Source: Candidatus Enterocloster faecavium
Lineage (GTDB): Bacteria; Bacillota; Clostridia; Lachnospirales; Lachnospiraceae
Direction of reading: 5' to 3'
Length of the DNA stretch: 38,119 nt
Assembly: GCA_019118585.1 (NCBI GenBank)
Contig: DWYS01000064.1
Span: 1-38,119 of the forward strand
Below the pieces are notes generated by a model, which was not told the DNA's origin, searched no databases, and saw only the letters and a list, made by a program, of their open reading frames with translations. This document shows, piece after piece, positions 25,585 to 34,755 of this stretch. Each line of letters starts with the position of its first letter. The stretch's first letter is position 1. The translations under genes and the position numbers were made by a program.

Positions 25585-26166
25585 TTAATTTTTTTCCTTC
25601 TCTGCTTCTTCCTTGCACATCTCATAGAGCTTCTGACGATAGGAATCATCGTACTGATCCCAGAGGGGCTCTACCTTGCTCGCTTCATCCAGGAAGTAGA
25701 ATACATCTCTGCCCATGGCCCTTCCCTTGATGGTGTGCATATCGATGGCATACTCCGGGATCTCCGGCACATAGCCGTTCTGGAATTCCTTCATGATGAT
25801 GTTCTTAATGTGGTCCGTGGAACGCTCCTTCTGGCACTTGCACAGATAGCGGATGGCATGCATAAAGAAGATGGGGCGGTCTCCGTCCATGTAGGGATAT
25901 TCCTTATGAAGGTCATACATGGTCTTTACAAAGATGGGAGCCTGGGTATTGCCGAAGCCTACATCCTCCACGGAGATCACCAGCAGACGGTTCCACATCT
26001 TCTCCTCGTGGAAAGTGGATGTGATGTACAGCTCATAAGCCATACGGAGAGCCAGATCCTCCTCAGCCCGGCGGATGCATTTCTGCAGAGCGGAAATGAC
26101 AAGGTCCGCATCCAGACCATTCTTTGTTTTTGTGTTTGACCATGGATCATAATATTCCTGAGCCAT
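25585..26166 (-). CDS. Stand-alone RarA/MgsA C-terminal-domain homologue
   Basis: 193 residues from ATG 26166, which has AGGAGG 7 bp upstream. A longer frame to 26223 has no RBS. The sequence follows the C-terminal region of the RarA/MgsA clamp-loader-like AAA+ protein: SALQKCIRRAEEDLALRMAYEL against SALHKSxRGSxPDAALYWxAR, then RLLVISVEDVGFGNTQAP, AIRYLCKCQK and the late ALPxE-like segment. There is no P-loop or AAA+ domain. In RarA this part drives oligomerisation. Why it sits inside a nucleoside transporter operon is unknown. The spacing is 24 bp to the BMP gene and 94 bp from the permease. Confidence 0.75.
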   Translation of the reverse strand: MAQEYYDPWSNTKTKNGLDADLVISALQKCIRRAEEDLALRMAYELYITSTFHEEKMWNRLLVISVEDVGFGNTQAPIFVKTMYDLHKEYPYMDGDRPIFFMHAIRYLCKCQKERSTDHIKNIIMKEFQNGYVPEIPEYAIDMHTIKGRAMGRDVFYFLDEASKVEPLWDQYDDSYRQKLYEMCKEEAEKEKN

Positions 26167-26260
26167 TTTGTATCCTCCTTTTTCATAAAACAGTTTTCTT
26201 TTTCTATGTGACAGTCCGGGCATTCTGACGCCCGGACCATTACGGACAAATTTGCGGCCT

Positions 26261-27202
26261 TTAAGCCGTCTGGCTTAAACTGGCCAGCCGCTCCTTCCGC
26301 TTTGCGATCATGCTGCGGATAGCCTGGATAATAACCAGAACCACGATGATAAAGAGGTAGGGGAAGGCGTCAATCAGCTTCAGATCCATCTGGCTGTAAA
26401 GCTGCAGATATACGGTAATGGTATCGGAAAATCCGTACAGCAGGGAGCTCAGGCAGCCGATGATGGGATTGCCCTGGCTCATAGCGTCCATTGCCAGCGC
26501 CATGTAGCCTCTGCCGGCCACCATGCCGGTGGTAAAGGACTTTAAGGCTCCCATGGAAAGGTACATGCCGCCGAACGAGCAGGCCACTCCGCAGATCGCC
26601 AGAGCTACAAACTGATGGAACAGCACATTGATCCCCGCTGCCTTTGCAGCCGCAGGATTCTCGCCCACCGCCCGGATATTGATGCCCAGCTTTGTCTTAT
26701 AGAGCATCCAGGAAGTAAGAGCGACGATTACCCAGCCAATATAGGTTACCATATTTTGGCCGGAAAGGATAGTCCCAATCACAGGGATATTCTGCAGGCC
26801 AGGAATGTTGATGACCGGGAAGGTGAGGCTGGTCAGGGCACTGGAGTTGGCCTTGCTGCCGGTAAGCATTACCAGCACGAACACCGTTCCTCCGGTTCCG
26901 ATCAGATTGACTGCCACGCCGCAGGCGTTCATGGCGCCCTTCATGATCAGGGCGAAATATCCGAACACAAAGGAAATAAACACTCCCATGAGCACCGCTG
27001 CAATACAGCCCACCCAGAGATTCTGGGAATAGGCGCTGGCAATTACGCCGGTCAAAGCGCAGATCAGCATGGTGCCCTCAATGGCAAGGTTGAAAATACC
27101 GGATTTCGTCATCATGTTGGCTGCCAGCGTTGCCATCATCACCGGTGTGGTACTGGCCAGCACCGTCTTCCAGAACGTGGGAGACATAAAGAACTGCATC
27201 AT
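26261..27202 (-). CDS. Nucleoside-type ABC transporter permease (NupQ/BmpD-like)
   Basis: 313 residues with about nine hydrophobic segments. It has the BPD_transp_2 signature of sugar/nucleoside permeases, including NLAIEGTMLI near residue 38 and AVGENPAAAKAAGIN in the cytoplasmic coupling loop. Its start overlaps the stop of the other permease by 4 bp (ATGA), indicating translational coupling. It pairs with that permease as the membrane channel for the BMP binding protein. Confidence 0.93.
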   Translation of the reverse strand: MMQFFMSPTFWKTVLASTTPVMMATLAANMMTKSGIFNLAIEGTMLICALTGVIASAYSQNLWVGCIAAVLMGVFISFVFGYFALIMKGAMNACGVAVNLIGTGGTVFVLVMLTGSKANSSALTSLTFPVINIPGLQNIPVIGTILSGQNMVTYIGWVIVALTSWMLYKTKLGINIRAVGENPAAAKAAGINVLFHQFVALAICGVACSFGGMYLSMGALKSFTTGMVAGRGYMALAMDAMSQGNPIIGCLSSLLYGFSDTITVYLQLYSQMDLKLIDAFPYLFIIVVLVIIQAIRSMIAKRKERLASLSQTA

Positions 27203-28296
27203 GCCGCAGCACCTCCTTCCTCTGCCTGTGCCTGTTTAAGGGACAATTTCTGGTCATGACGTTTCTTGATAAAGTACAGGAACCTCTGAGAGGCCACCAG
27301 GAGAATGATGATTCCCTGAAGGAACGTTACAATCTCCGGGTCCAGATCCGTAGCTCTGGACATGATCTCCGCTCCCACACGCAGGTAAGCGATGAAAAAC
27401 GCAGTCAGCGGAATAAAGGTGGGATTGCCGTTGGCCAGCATGTAGATCAGCAGGCCGTCCCACACGTACTGGGTCTGTGTCTGCCACTGGAACCGGCGGT
27501 ACACGCCCACAATCTCGATGGCTCCGCCCATTCCGGCAATGGCTCCGCCGATAAACTGGGCCATCAGGATCACAAAGCCGGTGCGGATTCCGGACACCTT
27601 GGCAAAGGCCGTATTGCTTCCGGTCACCCGGACCTTGTAGCCGAAGGAAGTCTTGTTCATCAAAAAGATGACAAAGAGCGTGGCTGCAATCACCACCAGG
27701 AAACCGTAGTGAAGGGAGGTTCCCTTGATCATGGTTCCAAGTCTTGCATCATCCGGGAAGGGATAGCTTCCCCAGCTTCCGCTCTTCTCCAGGAAGAAGG
27801 TACTGATGATGGACAGGCCGAAATAGTAGAAAATAGAGTTGGCCATAATAGCCAGTACCACCGGATTTACCTTGGTATACTTGTTCACGATAACCGGCAG
27901 CATGGAGATCAGACCGCCTACCACTGCAGCCGCCAGGATCAGGGCAGCCTGGTGAATGATGTTGGGCAGGGGGACCGAAATCGCGATGGCCGTAGCCACC
28001 ACGGCGCCCATGTAAAAGGAGGCGTCGGAACTGATGTTAAAGATACCGCTCTTCAAACAGAGGGTCAGGCCCAGACCGGTAAATACAAGGGGAATGGCCC
28101 GCACAACTACGTTAAAGAAGCTTCTCTTGGTTTCGAGAGGACCTGTCATCAGTTTCTGGATCGCCAGGCCCGGCGTTTCACTTACAAAAAGAATAATGAC
28201 AAAAACGATGATCATTGAAAGCAGCAGCGCCGCGATGGTTCTGATGACGCTGAAATAATCCATGATATCAAATTTTTTCTTCTGATTTTTTTCCAT
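27199..28296 (-). CDS. Nucleoside-type ABC transporter permease (NupP-like)
   Basis: 365 residues, a BPD_transp_2 family integral membrane protein with an extra N-terminal TM segment (about 17-40). The coupling loop appears as VRVTGSNTAFAKVSGI. It starts 3 bp after the ATPase gene stop and overlaps the next permease by 4 bp. With its partner it forms the heterodimeric channel of a BMP/Nup-type importer. Confidence 0.93.
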   Translation of the reverse strand: MEKNQKKKFDIMDYFSVIRTIAALLLSMIIVFVIILFVSETPGLAIQKLMTGPLETKRSFFNVVVRAIPLVFTGLGLTLCLKSGIFNISSDASFYMGAVVATAIAISVPLPNIIHQAALILAAAVVGGLISMLPVIVNKYTKVNPVVLAIMANSIFYYFGLSIISTFFLEKSGSWGSYPFPDDARLGTMIKGTSLHYGFLVVIAATLFVIFLMNKTSFGYKVRVTGSNTAFAKVSGIRTGFVILMAQFIGGAIAGMGGAIEIVGVYRRFQWQTQTQYVWDGLLIYMLANGNPTFIPLTAFFIAYLRVGAEIMSRATDLDPEIVTFLQGIIILLVASQRFLYFIKKRHDQKLSLKQAQAEEGGAAA

Positions 28297-28299
28297 GTC

Positions 28300-29823
28300 C
28301 TACCCCAACCCTTCCTGCTTTTTTAAGCCCAGCATGTAAAGGCCCAGCTCCTGCTCCGTCACCTTAGGCGAATTGCTCAGGGAAGCTACCACCTTGCCTT
28401 TGTGCATAACCAGAATCCGGTCACTTAAAGAGATCAGCTCATTTAAGTCAGCGGACACCAGAAGAATGGCTTTCTCATGGCTTCTCATTTCCAGGATCTT
28501 GGAATGGATGAAGGAAATCGCTCCCACGTCCACGCCCCGGGTCGGCTGGTTTAATACCAGCAGATCGCTGGGAGCCTTAAACTCTCTGGCTACGATCACC
28601 TTCTGGATGTTTCCTCCGGAAAGGCTGCGGATGGGCTGGTTCTCATCCTTGGTCTTTACCATAAATTCCTCAATCTGTTCATGGCAGTGGGCCTTGATCT
28701 TCGCCCGCTGGATCATTCCGAACTTATTGGCAAAGCTGTCAATATTGGAAACGGTCAGGTTCTCCTGAACCGACATGTCCGGCGCGCAGCCGTCCTCCAT
28801 GCGGTCCTCCGGAACATGGGACATGCCGATCTTCCGGATATGGGAAACGGATTCGTGGGTAATGTCCTGGCCATCCAAAAAGACCTTTCCGTCCAGGGCT
28901 TTCATATTTCCGGTGATAATGGAAATCAGCTCGCTCTGTCCATTTCCTTCCACTCCGGCGATTCCCACGATCTCTCCCTTGCGGACCTGAAGGCTTACGC
29001 CGGAAAGCTTGGGGACCTTGAACTTATCCACGTATTTTAAGTTTTCTACCTTTAATACCGCCTCTCCCGGAGTCACGGATTCCTTATCATACTCCCAGGA
29101 GATCTCATGTCCCACCATCAGGTTGGAAATATCCTCCTCCGATACATCCTTGGTCAGGTAGGTACCCTTGGTTACTCCGGCCTTCAGCACCGTGATGCGG
29201 TCGCTGATGCGCTTTACCTCGTTTAGCTTATGGGAAATGAAGATGATGGTCATTCCCCTCTCCTTCAGCTCTAAAAGACGTTCAAACAGCTCCTCCGTCT
29301 CCTGGGGGGTCAGTACAGCCGTGGGCTCGTCCAGAATGATCAGCTTGGCATCCCGGTACAGGATCTTTAAAATCTCCAGCTTCTGCTTCATGCCTACACT
29401 CATATCCCGCACTCTTCTGGCTGCATCAATCTCGAAATTATACTTTTTCGCCACCTCATTGGTGATCTGGATATCCCGCTTCCGGTTGGATACGAAGCTG
29501 GTGTTTTTCAGCCCCAGCATCATGTTCTCCGCTCCTGTCAGGGAATCCACCAGCATAAAGTGCTGATGTACCATGCCGATTCCGTGGGCGATGGCATCTT
29601 TACTGGACTGAAGCTTCAGTTCCTCCCCATTCATGTAGATATGACCTGAGGTAACATCCTCCAGCCCGTACAGCATCTTCATCAGCGTACTTTTGCCGGC
29701 GCCGTTTTCCCCCACCAGTGCGTGAATTTCCCCCTCATCTACGGTAAAATTCACATTGTGGTTGGCCAGCACGCCGCCTTCATAGATTTTGGTTACATCC
29801 TTAACTTCCAGCAAATGCCCCAT
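28300..29823 (-). CDS. Nucleoside-type ABC transporter ATPase with two ABC domains (NupO-like)
   Basis: 507 residues holding two ABC cassettes, typical of sugar/nucleoside importers. Domain 1 has Walker A GENGAGKS (about 38-45), the altered signature MSVGMKQ and Walker B LIILDEPTAVL. Domain 2 has a degenerate P-loop GVEGNGQS lacking the Lys, as is normal for this family, plus the signature LSGGNIQKV. AAAGGAG is present upstream of the ATG. It lies 54 bp after the amidohydrolase gene. Confidence 0.95.
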   Translation of the reverse strand: MGHLLEVKDVTKIYEGGVLANHNVNFTVDEGEIHALVGENGAGKSTLMKMLYGLEDVTSGHIYMNGEELKLQSSKDAIAHGIGMVHQHFMLVDSLTGAENMMLGLKNTSFVSNRKRDIQITNEVAKKYNFEIDAARRVRDMSVGMKQKLEILKILYRDAKLIILDEPTAVLTPQETEELFERLLELKERGMTIIFISHKLNEVKRISDRITVLKAGVTKGTYLTKDVSEEDISNLMVGHEISWEYDKESVTPGEAVLKVENLKYVDKFKVPKLSGVSLQVRKGEIVGIAGVEGNGQSELISIITGNMKALDGKVFLDGQDITHESVSHIRKIGMSHVPEDRMEDGCAPDMSVQENLTVSNIDSFANKFGMIQRAKIKAHCHEQIEEFMVKTKDENQPIRSLSGGNIQKVIVAREFKAPSDLLVLNQPTRGVDVGAISFIHSKILEMRSHEKAILLVSADLNELISLSDRILVMHKGKVVASLSNSPKVTEQELGLYMLGLKKQEGLG

Positions 29824-29877
29824 CCGCGTCTCCTTTCCGCCATTCTCCGTCTGTCCTGGCGCTCTATTTTCTGCCCG

Positions 29878-31218
29878 TTAAATCCCGGATCTGCAGATCA
29901 CCGACTCCATGTGCTCCGCCGCCTGAGCGATGATCTGCTCCTCATCCAGATAAACCAGTCTGCGGTTCTTCATTACCACCTTTCCGTCGATGATGGTGTG
30001 AAGCACATCGTGGCTGTTTCCTGCGCTGACCAGCGTATTCACCGGTCTCTGTGAGGGATACATATGGGGCCCCTTCACATCCATCAGGATCAGGTCCGCC
30101 TTTTTACCCTCCTCGATCGTGCCCAGCTCATCTTCATGACGAAGGGCTCTGGCTCCTCCCAGCGTCATCATCTCCAGAAGGGTCCGGTTGGGAAGTGCCA
30201 CCGGGTCAAAGACCGGAAGCCCCCAGAAAGCCATCACGCCCGCCTTCAGCGCCCTTACCTGCGTAAACAAATCCAGCGCAATGTGGGAAGCGCCGTCACA
30301 GCCGATTCCCGGCACCAGTCCTCTCTCCAGGAACGAGGGGATCTTGGGGAAGCCATGGTTGATGAAATTGGCCATGGGACAGAAGATCGGATGCACTCCC
30401 CATTTGGCCAAAAGGGTGATGTCCTTTTCCGTCAGCAGCACGTTGTGGGCGGTTAAGAGCCTGGGGCTTAAAGCCCCCATCTCCTCCATAAATTCCGCCG
30501 GTCTCAGCCCATAGTTCTGCAGGCAGTAGCTGACCTCATCCTTGTGCTCGCACAGGTGCATGTGGATTCCCGTATCCAGCTCCTCAGCCTTCTCCACGAT
30601 CTTTTCGATCAGCTCCCTGGAACAGGTCATCAGCTGGCGGATTCCAAACCAGATATCCACCCGTCCGTTTCCGGCTCCCTGATATCCTTTATGTAATTCC
30701 TCCGTTACCCGGATACAGTCCTGGGTACTGCGCTTCATCTCGCCGCAGACCACATTTCCCATATCCATGGTGGAGGGACAGATCGCCGCCCGCATGCCGG
30801 TCTCAACTGCCGCCTCCGCAACCTCCTCCATGTGGACGCCCCCTGCATCCGCGAAGGAAGTGATTCCGGCCTTGATCATCTCCACACAGTGAAGCCTGGC
30901 GGAAGCACGCACATCCTCCGGCGACAGACTGCTCTCAAAGGGGACCAGGAAACGGGTCCAGATCATCGGATACTCGTCCGCCGTTCTGCCTCTGAGAAGC
31001 TGCTGGCAGGTATGGGTGTGTCCGTCTACAAAGCCGGGCATCAGAAGATTCCCCTCCGCCTCGATCACTTCCTTCCCCTGCCATTCGGCATTTACCGTCC
31101 GTGCATCCCCCACCTGGCAGATGCGCGTATCCGAAACGGCTACGGAACAGTCTTTCCGGATCTGAAAATCAGGAGTCAGAATGGAACAGTTTTTAATCAA
31201 CAGATCGCATTGCTTCAT
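29878..31218 (-). CDS. Amidohydrolase of the nucleoside/purine deaminase type
   Basis: 446 residues with the TIM-barrel metallohydrolase ligands in order: His67 and His69 (GHTHTC), His221 with Glu224 (HMHLCEH), His258 (TAHNV) and Asp308 (GCDGAS). This is the mononuclear-metal subgroup that includes S-adenosylhomocysteine/5'-methylthioadenosine deaminase, guanine deaminase, SsnA and chlorohydrolases. Next to a nucleoside importer it most likely deaminates an imported purine or nucleoside. The exact substrate is unresolved. It starts 19 bp after yjjW. Confidence 0.88.
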   Translation of the reverse strand: MKQCDLLIKNCSILTPDFQIRKDCSVAVSDTRICQVGDARTVNAEWQGKEVIEAEGNLLMPGFVDGHTHTCQQLLRGRTADEYPMIWTRFLVPFESSLSPEDVRASARLHCVEMIKAGITSFADAGGVHMEEVAEAAVETGMRAAICPSTMDMGNVVCGEMKRSTQDCIRVTEELHKGYQGAGNGRVDIWFGIRQLMTCSRELIEKIVEKAEELDTGIHMHLCEHKDEVSYCLQNYGLRPAEFMEEMGALSPRLLTAHNVLLTEKDITLLAKWGVHPIFCPMANFINHGFPKIPSFLERGLVPGIGCDGASHIALDLFTQVRALKAGVMAFWGLPVFDPVALPNRTLLEMMTLGGARALRHEDELGTIEEGKKADLILMDVKGPHMYPSQRPVNTLVSAGNSHDVLHTIIDGKVVMKNRRLVYLDEEQIIAQAAEHMESVICRSGI

Positions 31219-31237
31219 CGATACCTTTACCTCCGGT

Positions 31238-32071
31238 TTATGTTATCACAACCTCCGGCGCGCCGTTTTCACGGGCCAGCGCCATCAGCCCTTCCATATA
31301 ATCCTGGGAAGGCGTCTGCACCTCCATAGGAGGCCTCACGCCCCAGGGTCTGTATTTGATCAGCTTGTACCGGACATCCGGAAAATCCGCCAGCTTCCGC
31401 GATACCTGACAGACCGTCTCCTCATTGTCCAGATAGTCCGGAATCACGACGGTGCGCACCTCGTAGAGCTTATCCTCCTTCAAAAGCAGGTCCAGATTGT
31501 CCAGGACCACCCGGTTGTCCATTCCCGTCAGCTTTTTGTGGATCTCCGGATTCCATGCCTTTACGTCCAGCATAGCTTTGTCCATAGCTCTCATCAGCTG
31601 GGGCATGTCCCGAAAAGACCTCTGGCCGTTTGTATCGCAGAACGCCGTCTTGCCCAGCTCGTGGACCCGGTCAAAGAGCTTCGCAATAAAGCGGTCATAC
31701 CGGGTACATTCCCCGCCGGAGACGGTAACCCCGGTGGTAAAGGGAAGAGCCGAAGACAGCTCATCCAAAATCTCATCCACCGTCATCCACCGAACCTTGG
31801 GGGAGCTGTTGTTCTCACAGACCTGAAGGCAGGTGTCGCAGTTTACGCAGAGGTCCCGGTTCCAGAGAACCTTTCCTTCCTCCATGGTCAGGGCGTGGAC
31901 CGGACAGTGCTCCACGCACCGTCCGCATCCTATGCAGAGCTTCTGCGTTTCCGGGTTGTGGCAGTAGCGGCAGTGAAAGTCACAGCCCTGAAAAAAGATG
32001 GCGCTGCGGTTGCCCGGTCCGTCCACACAGCTAAAGGGAAGGATCCGGTTTACCAGTCCCCGGTCACACAT
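31238..32071 (-). CDS. yjjW: YjjW-family glycyl radical enzyme activase
   Basis: 277 residues. A radical-SAM CxxxCxxC motif (Cys30, Cys34, Cys37) is followed by two ferredoxin-type clusters (Cys46/49/52/56 and Cys75/78/81/85) and the GGE motif (VSGGECTRYD). Together these identify a glycyl-radical-enzyme activating protein. It overlaps the end of the YjjI gene by 8 bp, so it is almost certainly the activase of YjjI, making the glycyl radical from SAM. Oxygen-sensitive chemistry fits a strict anaerobe. Confidence 0.92.
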   Translation of the reverse strand: MCDRGLVNRILPFSCVDGPGNRSAIFFQGCDFHCRYCHNPETQKLCIGCGRCVEHCPVHALTMEEGKVLWNRDLCVNCDTCLQVCENNSSPKVRWMTVDEILDELSSALPFTTGVTVSGGECTRYDRFIAKLFDRVHELGKTAFCDTNGQRSFRDMPQLMRAMDKAMLDVKAWNPEIHKKLTGMDNRVVLDNLDLLLKEDKLYEVRTVVIPDYLDNEETVCQVSRKLADFPDVRYKLIKYRPWGVRPPMEVQTPSQDYMEGLMALARENGAPEVVIT

Positions 32072-33554
32072 TCCGCACTTTCCTTCCGAAAATTTTCAGT
32101 CCTTTGCTGGCACCGCTGCCAAGAACAGTGGAGTTGCCCAGGCAGGCCTGGCCGCTGTCGTACTTCTCGATATCCGACCGCTTCACCAGATAGCCCGTTA
32201 CCCGGATCACATCGGAGTCGCTGGAATAGAAGGAGAAGTAACGCATTCCCTGGCTGAAGGAACCCCGGATTATATCCAGAATAGCCTGAGGATTCTTCTT
32301 GGCCGTCTCCTCAAAGGGGAACAGCTCGCCGATGCCTGCGGCGAAATGCTTCTGGGTCTTGGCCGTAAACAGCAGCTGCTCCGGAAGAGAGGGCTCCTCG
32401 CCTACGGGAATCCGGGTGTTGGGCGTCACTCCGGTATCGGAGGCGATCCCCACCTGTCCGTGGAGGTAGAACTTGCCGTATTTTGGTTTGTATTCGCTGA
32501 CCTGCTTGTTAATCCGCTCCAGCACATCCAGAGCAAATTCCTCCGCCTTCTTTCCGTGTCCGTAGCGCTCATCGGGGTCCGTCAGCTTCAGGACGGTGTT
32601 GACACATTCTGCCAGTCCCACCATACCGAACATCCCCACGAAGCGGTCCTTGTGGATCAGGCCCTCCTCAGCCAGGAAGGTGTTCTCGATAAAATGGGCG
32701 TCCTCCAGAATAAAGGTATCTCTTCCGTCCATCTGCTCGCACTGGGCAGCCACGGCTCTGGGCAGAAGATTTTCCAGGAAGTCCTCCGGACTCTTTGCCA
32801 GGTCTCCCAGCCGCTTCAGATTCAGACGGCCCAGGGTCAGTCCGCCGCCTCCGATCGGCAGGGCATTGTAGCAGCTGACAATGGCATAATCAGGTCCCCA
32901 GTCCTGGGTGTACATCTTGTCGTTGACAAAGCTGGGCTTTGCGGTGATCAGTCCGGTCTCAATGGCCTTGCAGGCAAAGTCATCGGGCGTATGTTCATTG
33001 TAGATCATGGACATATTGGGTACCGGGCGCTGCATCTCGGCAGACAGCTCCAGAATGATGCGTCCTGCCTTCGTATCGTAAGGACCGATATCTGCGTGGC
33101 AGAAGGAGTCGCTGATGGTGCGGTCTACATTGGTCAGGAAGATCTTGATCGCATGGCGCGCTTCTGCCTCGTCCTTCACAAAGGGCTCCAGCAGCCGGTC
33201 AATGTGACCGATGTAAACCGGGCCGTCAATAACCGAAGGCACAAAACGGTAGAGGATCAGCAGATTGCTCACTGCATCCCAGATATCCTTCGGCGGCTCC
33301 AGCATAAGGAATTTGCTTCCCTGCTTCATAAACAGGTCATAGTCCGGAAGCACATATCTGGGACGGTAAGGTGCATTGCCCTCACCCATGTCAAACACAA
33401 CTCCCTGGTCTACAAACCACTGGGCATCCTCGCTCAAAGGCAGGGGGTCCAGCGTATTCTCCGCCGCCTTGGCCAGCTCGATAATCCGCTGCGGGTAGGT
33501 AAGCTTGGGGTCGGCCAGGATGGCTCTGATGTTCTGTTCTGTATTGGGTGTCAT
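32064..33554 (-). CDS. yjjI: YjjI-family glycyl radical enzyme
   Basis: 496 residues from ATG 33554. An earlier in-frame ATG at 33560 directly abuts the AAGGA ribosome binding site, so the later one is preferred. The glycyl radical motif RVTGY lies about 45 residues from the C-terminus, and the thiyl-radical Cys is in VSCYN near residue 228. The short length (about 500, against 750-850 for pyruvate formate-lyase) and overall sequence fit YjjI (DUF3029), whose reaction is not known. It follows the LacI regulator by 39 bp and overlaps its activase gene. Confidence 0.92.
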   Translation of the reverse strand: MTPNTEQNIRAILADPKLTYPQRIIELAKAAENTLDPLPLSEDAQWFVDQGVVFDMGEGNAPYRPRYVLPDYDLFMKQGSKFLMLEPPKDIWDAVSNLLILYRFVPSVIDGPVYIGHIDRLLEPFVKDEAEARHAIKIFLTNVDRTISDSFCHADIGPYDTKAGRIILELSAEMQRPVPNMSMIYNEHTPDDFACKAIETGLITAKPSFVNDKMYTQDWGPDYAIVSCYNALPIGGGGLTLGRLNLKRLGDLAKSPEDFLENLLPRAVAAQCEQMDGRDTFILEDAHFIENTFLAEEGLIHKDRFVGMFGMVGLAECVNTVLKLTDPDERYGHGKKAEEFALDVLERINKQVSEYKPKYGKFYLHGQVGIASDTGVTPNTRIPVGEEPSLPEQLLFTAKTQKHFAAGIGELFPFEETAKKNPQAILDIIRGSFSQGMRYFSFYSSDSDVIRVTGYLVKRSDIEKYDSGQACLGNSTVLGSGASKGLKIFGRKVRNV

Positions 33555-33593
33555 AGTCATTCCTTCTTTCTATACAAAGTACTTCTTTATGTG

Positions 33594-34631
33594 TTAAGCT
33601 GTTTCAATTTCCAGATACTGCCCTCCGCCTTCACTGCCCCGGCTGATCACCTGAACATCCAGGAGCACCTTGCGGCTTCGGCCCTTGGGGCCAAGTCCGT
33701 TCATGCGCTGGGTCAGCATGGTAAAGGCCGTATCCCCCATCTCATGGATGGGACGGTTCAGCACCGTAATCTCATATCCAATGGAATTCAGTAAAGAAAT
33801 GTCATCAAATCCCACCAGCCCCAAGTCCTTTCCCGGCTTTAGTCCATGTTCCGTCATATACCGGATGCAGCCCAGAGTGGCGGAACTGCAGGTAGCCAGA
33901 ACTGCCGTCGGCGGATGGGGCAGGGAAAAGAACCGGCTGCAGGCCTCATATCCGCTCTTCTCGTCAAAATCTCCCCGGTAGATATACGGTTCCAAAACCG
34001 GAAGACCGTAATCCTTCATGCATTTTATGTAGCCGTCCCGGCGTCCCCTTCCCTTCCGGACACATTCCGGGCAGGTGATGATCCCGATCTTCCGGTGGCC
34101 TGCCTCGATCAGAAGACGAACTCCCTGATAAACAACCTCCCGGTTGTCAATGGAGACAATGTCAAAAGAAGAAGCGGGGATATCCCGGTCCATCAGGACC
34201 ACCGGAATCCCCTTGGCTTCCGCCTCGTTGAGCATATTCCGGGTCCTGGGGTCGCCGCCGATTACCGGCAGGATCAAAATCCCCCTCACCCGATGCTCGA
34301 TGGCCTGAACCGCAGCCCTTAATTCCCGCTCCCGGTCCTCTCCCGTATTGTAAAAGAGAAGGCTGTATCCTCCGGCCTCCGCCTGGATCTCGATGGCTTC
34401 CAGAACCCCTGAGAAAAAGGGGTTCATCCGGTTGGACATAATCACGGCCACCATCCCCGTATCGTTCAGAATCAGACTTCTTGCCACTGCATTGGGATGA
34501 TAGCCGTTTTTTGAGATGATCTCCTGAATCTTCTCCCGCGTTTCAGCCTTCACATACCCCTTATTATTCAGAACCCGGGACACCGTAGCAACGGAAACAC
34601 CGGCCAGTTTCGCAATATCCGATATAGTCAT
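33594..34631 (-). CDS. LacI-family transcriptional regulator heading the YjjI/nucleoside operon
   Basis: 345 residues from ATG 34631, which has GAGGGGG 9 bp upstream; the frame is open to 34682. The N-terminal helix-turn-helix ISDIAKLAGVSVATVSRVLN and hinge ARSL are typical of LacI/GalR. The periplasmic-binding-like sensor domain follows (about 60-340), with VLMDRDIP and VGFDDISLLNSI. It is first in the minus-strand unit and has a palindromic operator in its own leader, so autoregulation is likely. The inducer could be a nucleoside or sugar from the pathway it heads. Confidence 0.93.
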   Translation of the reverse strand: MTISDIAKLAGVSVATVSRVLNNKGYVKAETREKIQEIISKNGYHPNAVARSLILNDTGMVAVIMSNRMNPFFSGVLEAIEIQAEAGGYSLLFYNTGEDRERELRAAVQAIEHRVRGILILPVIGGDPRTRNMLNEAEAKGIPVVLMDRDIPASSFDIVSIDNREVVYQGVRLLIEAGHRKIGIITCPECVRKGRGRRDGYIKCMKDYGLPVLEPYIYRGDFDEKSGYEACSRFFSLPHPPTAVLATCSSATLGCIRYMTEHGLKPGKDLGLVGFDDISLLNSIGYEITVLNRPIHEMGDTAFTMLTQRMNGLGPKGRSRKVLLDVQVISRGSEGGGQYLEIETA

Positions 34632-34727
34632 GCCGCGATACCCCCTCTCTGTTCTTTCCATCCATGTCCAGGGTTTGCACATCTGCGGAAAATCCTTTAT
34701 TTTCCGAGGTATTTTCCAATGAAAAAC

Positions 34728-34741
34728 TGTAAACGTTTACA
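34728..34741. promoter_or_regulatory. Perfect palindromic LacI/CcpA-type operator
   Basis: TGTAAACGTTTACA is a perfect 14-bp palindrome with the central CG typical of LacI/GalR operators. It also fits the catabolite-responsive element consensus TGWAARCGYTWNCW at every position. It lies about 8-21 bp past the predicted transcription start of the LacI gene, a blocking position. Either the local LacI protein, CcpA, or both could bind it. Confidence 0.85.
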
Positions 34742-34755
34742 CATTCTTGACCTAA

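Noticed and set aside
27256-28218. A 320-codon plus-strand open frame
   Set aside because: Antisense to the NupP-like permease. His/Gly/Gln rich and without hydrophobic or domain structure.
31998-33794. A 598-codon plus-strand open frame
   Set aside because: It is antisense to yjjI and yjjW, has no recognisable motif, and is rich in His, Gln and Leu as mirrored frames are.
34632-34755. Purine or other riboswitch in the leader of the nucleoside operon
   Set aside because: The 118-nt leader shows no purine-riboswitch core or loop pattern. The palindromic operator explains the region better.
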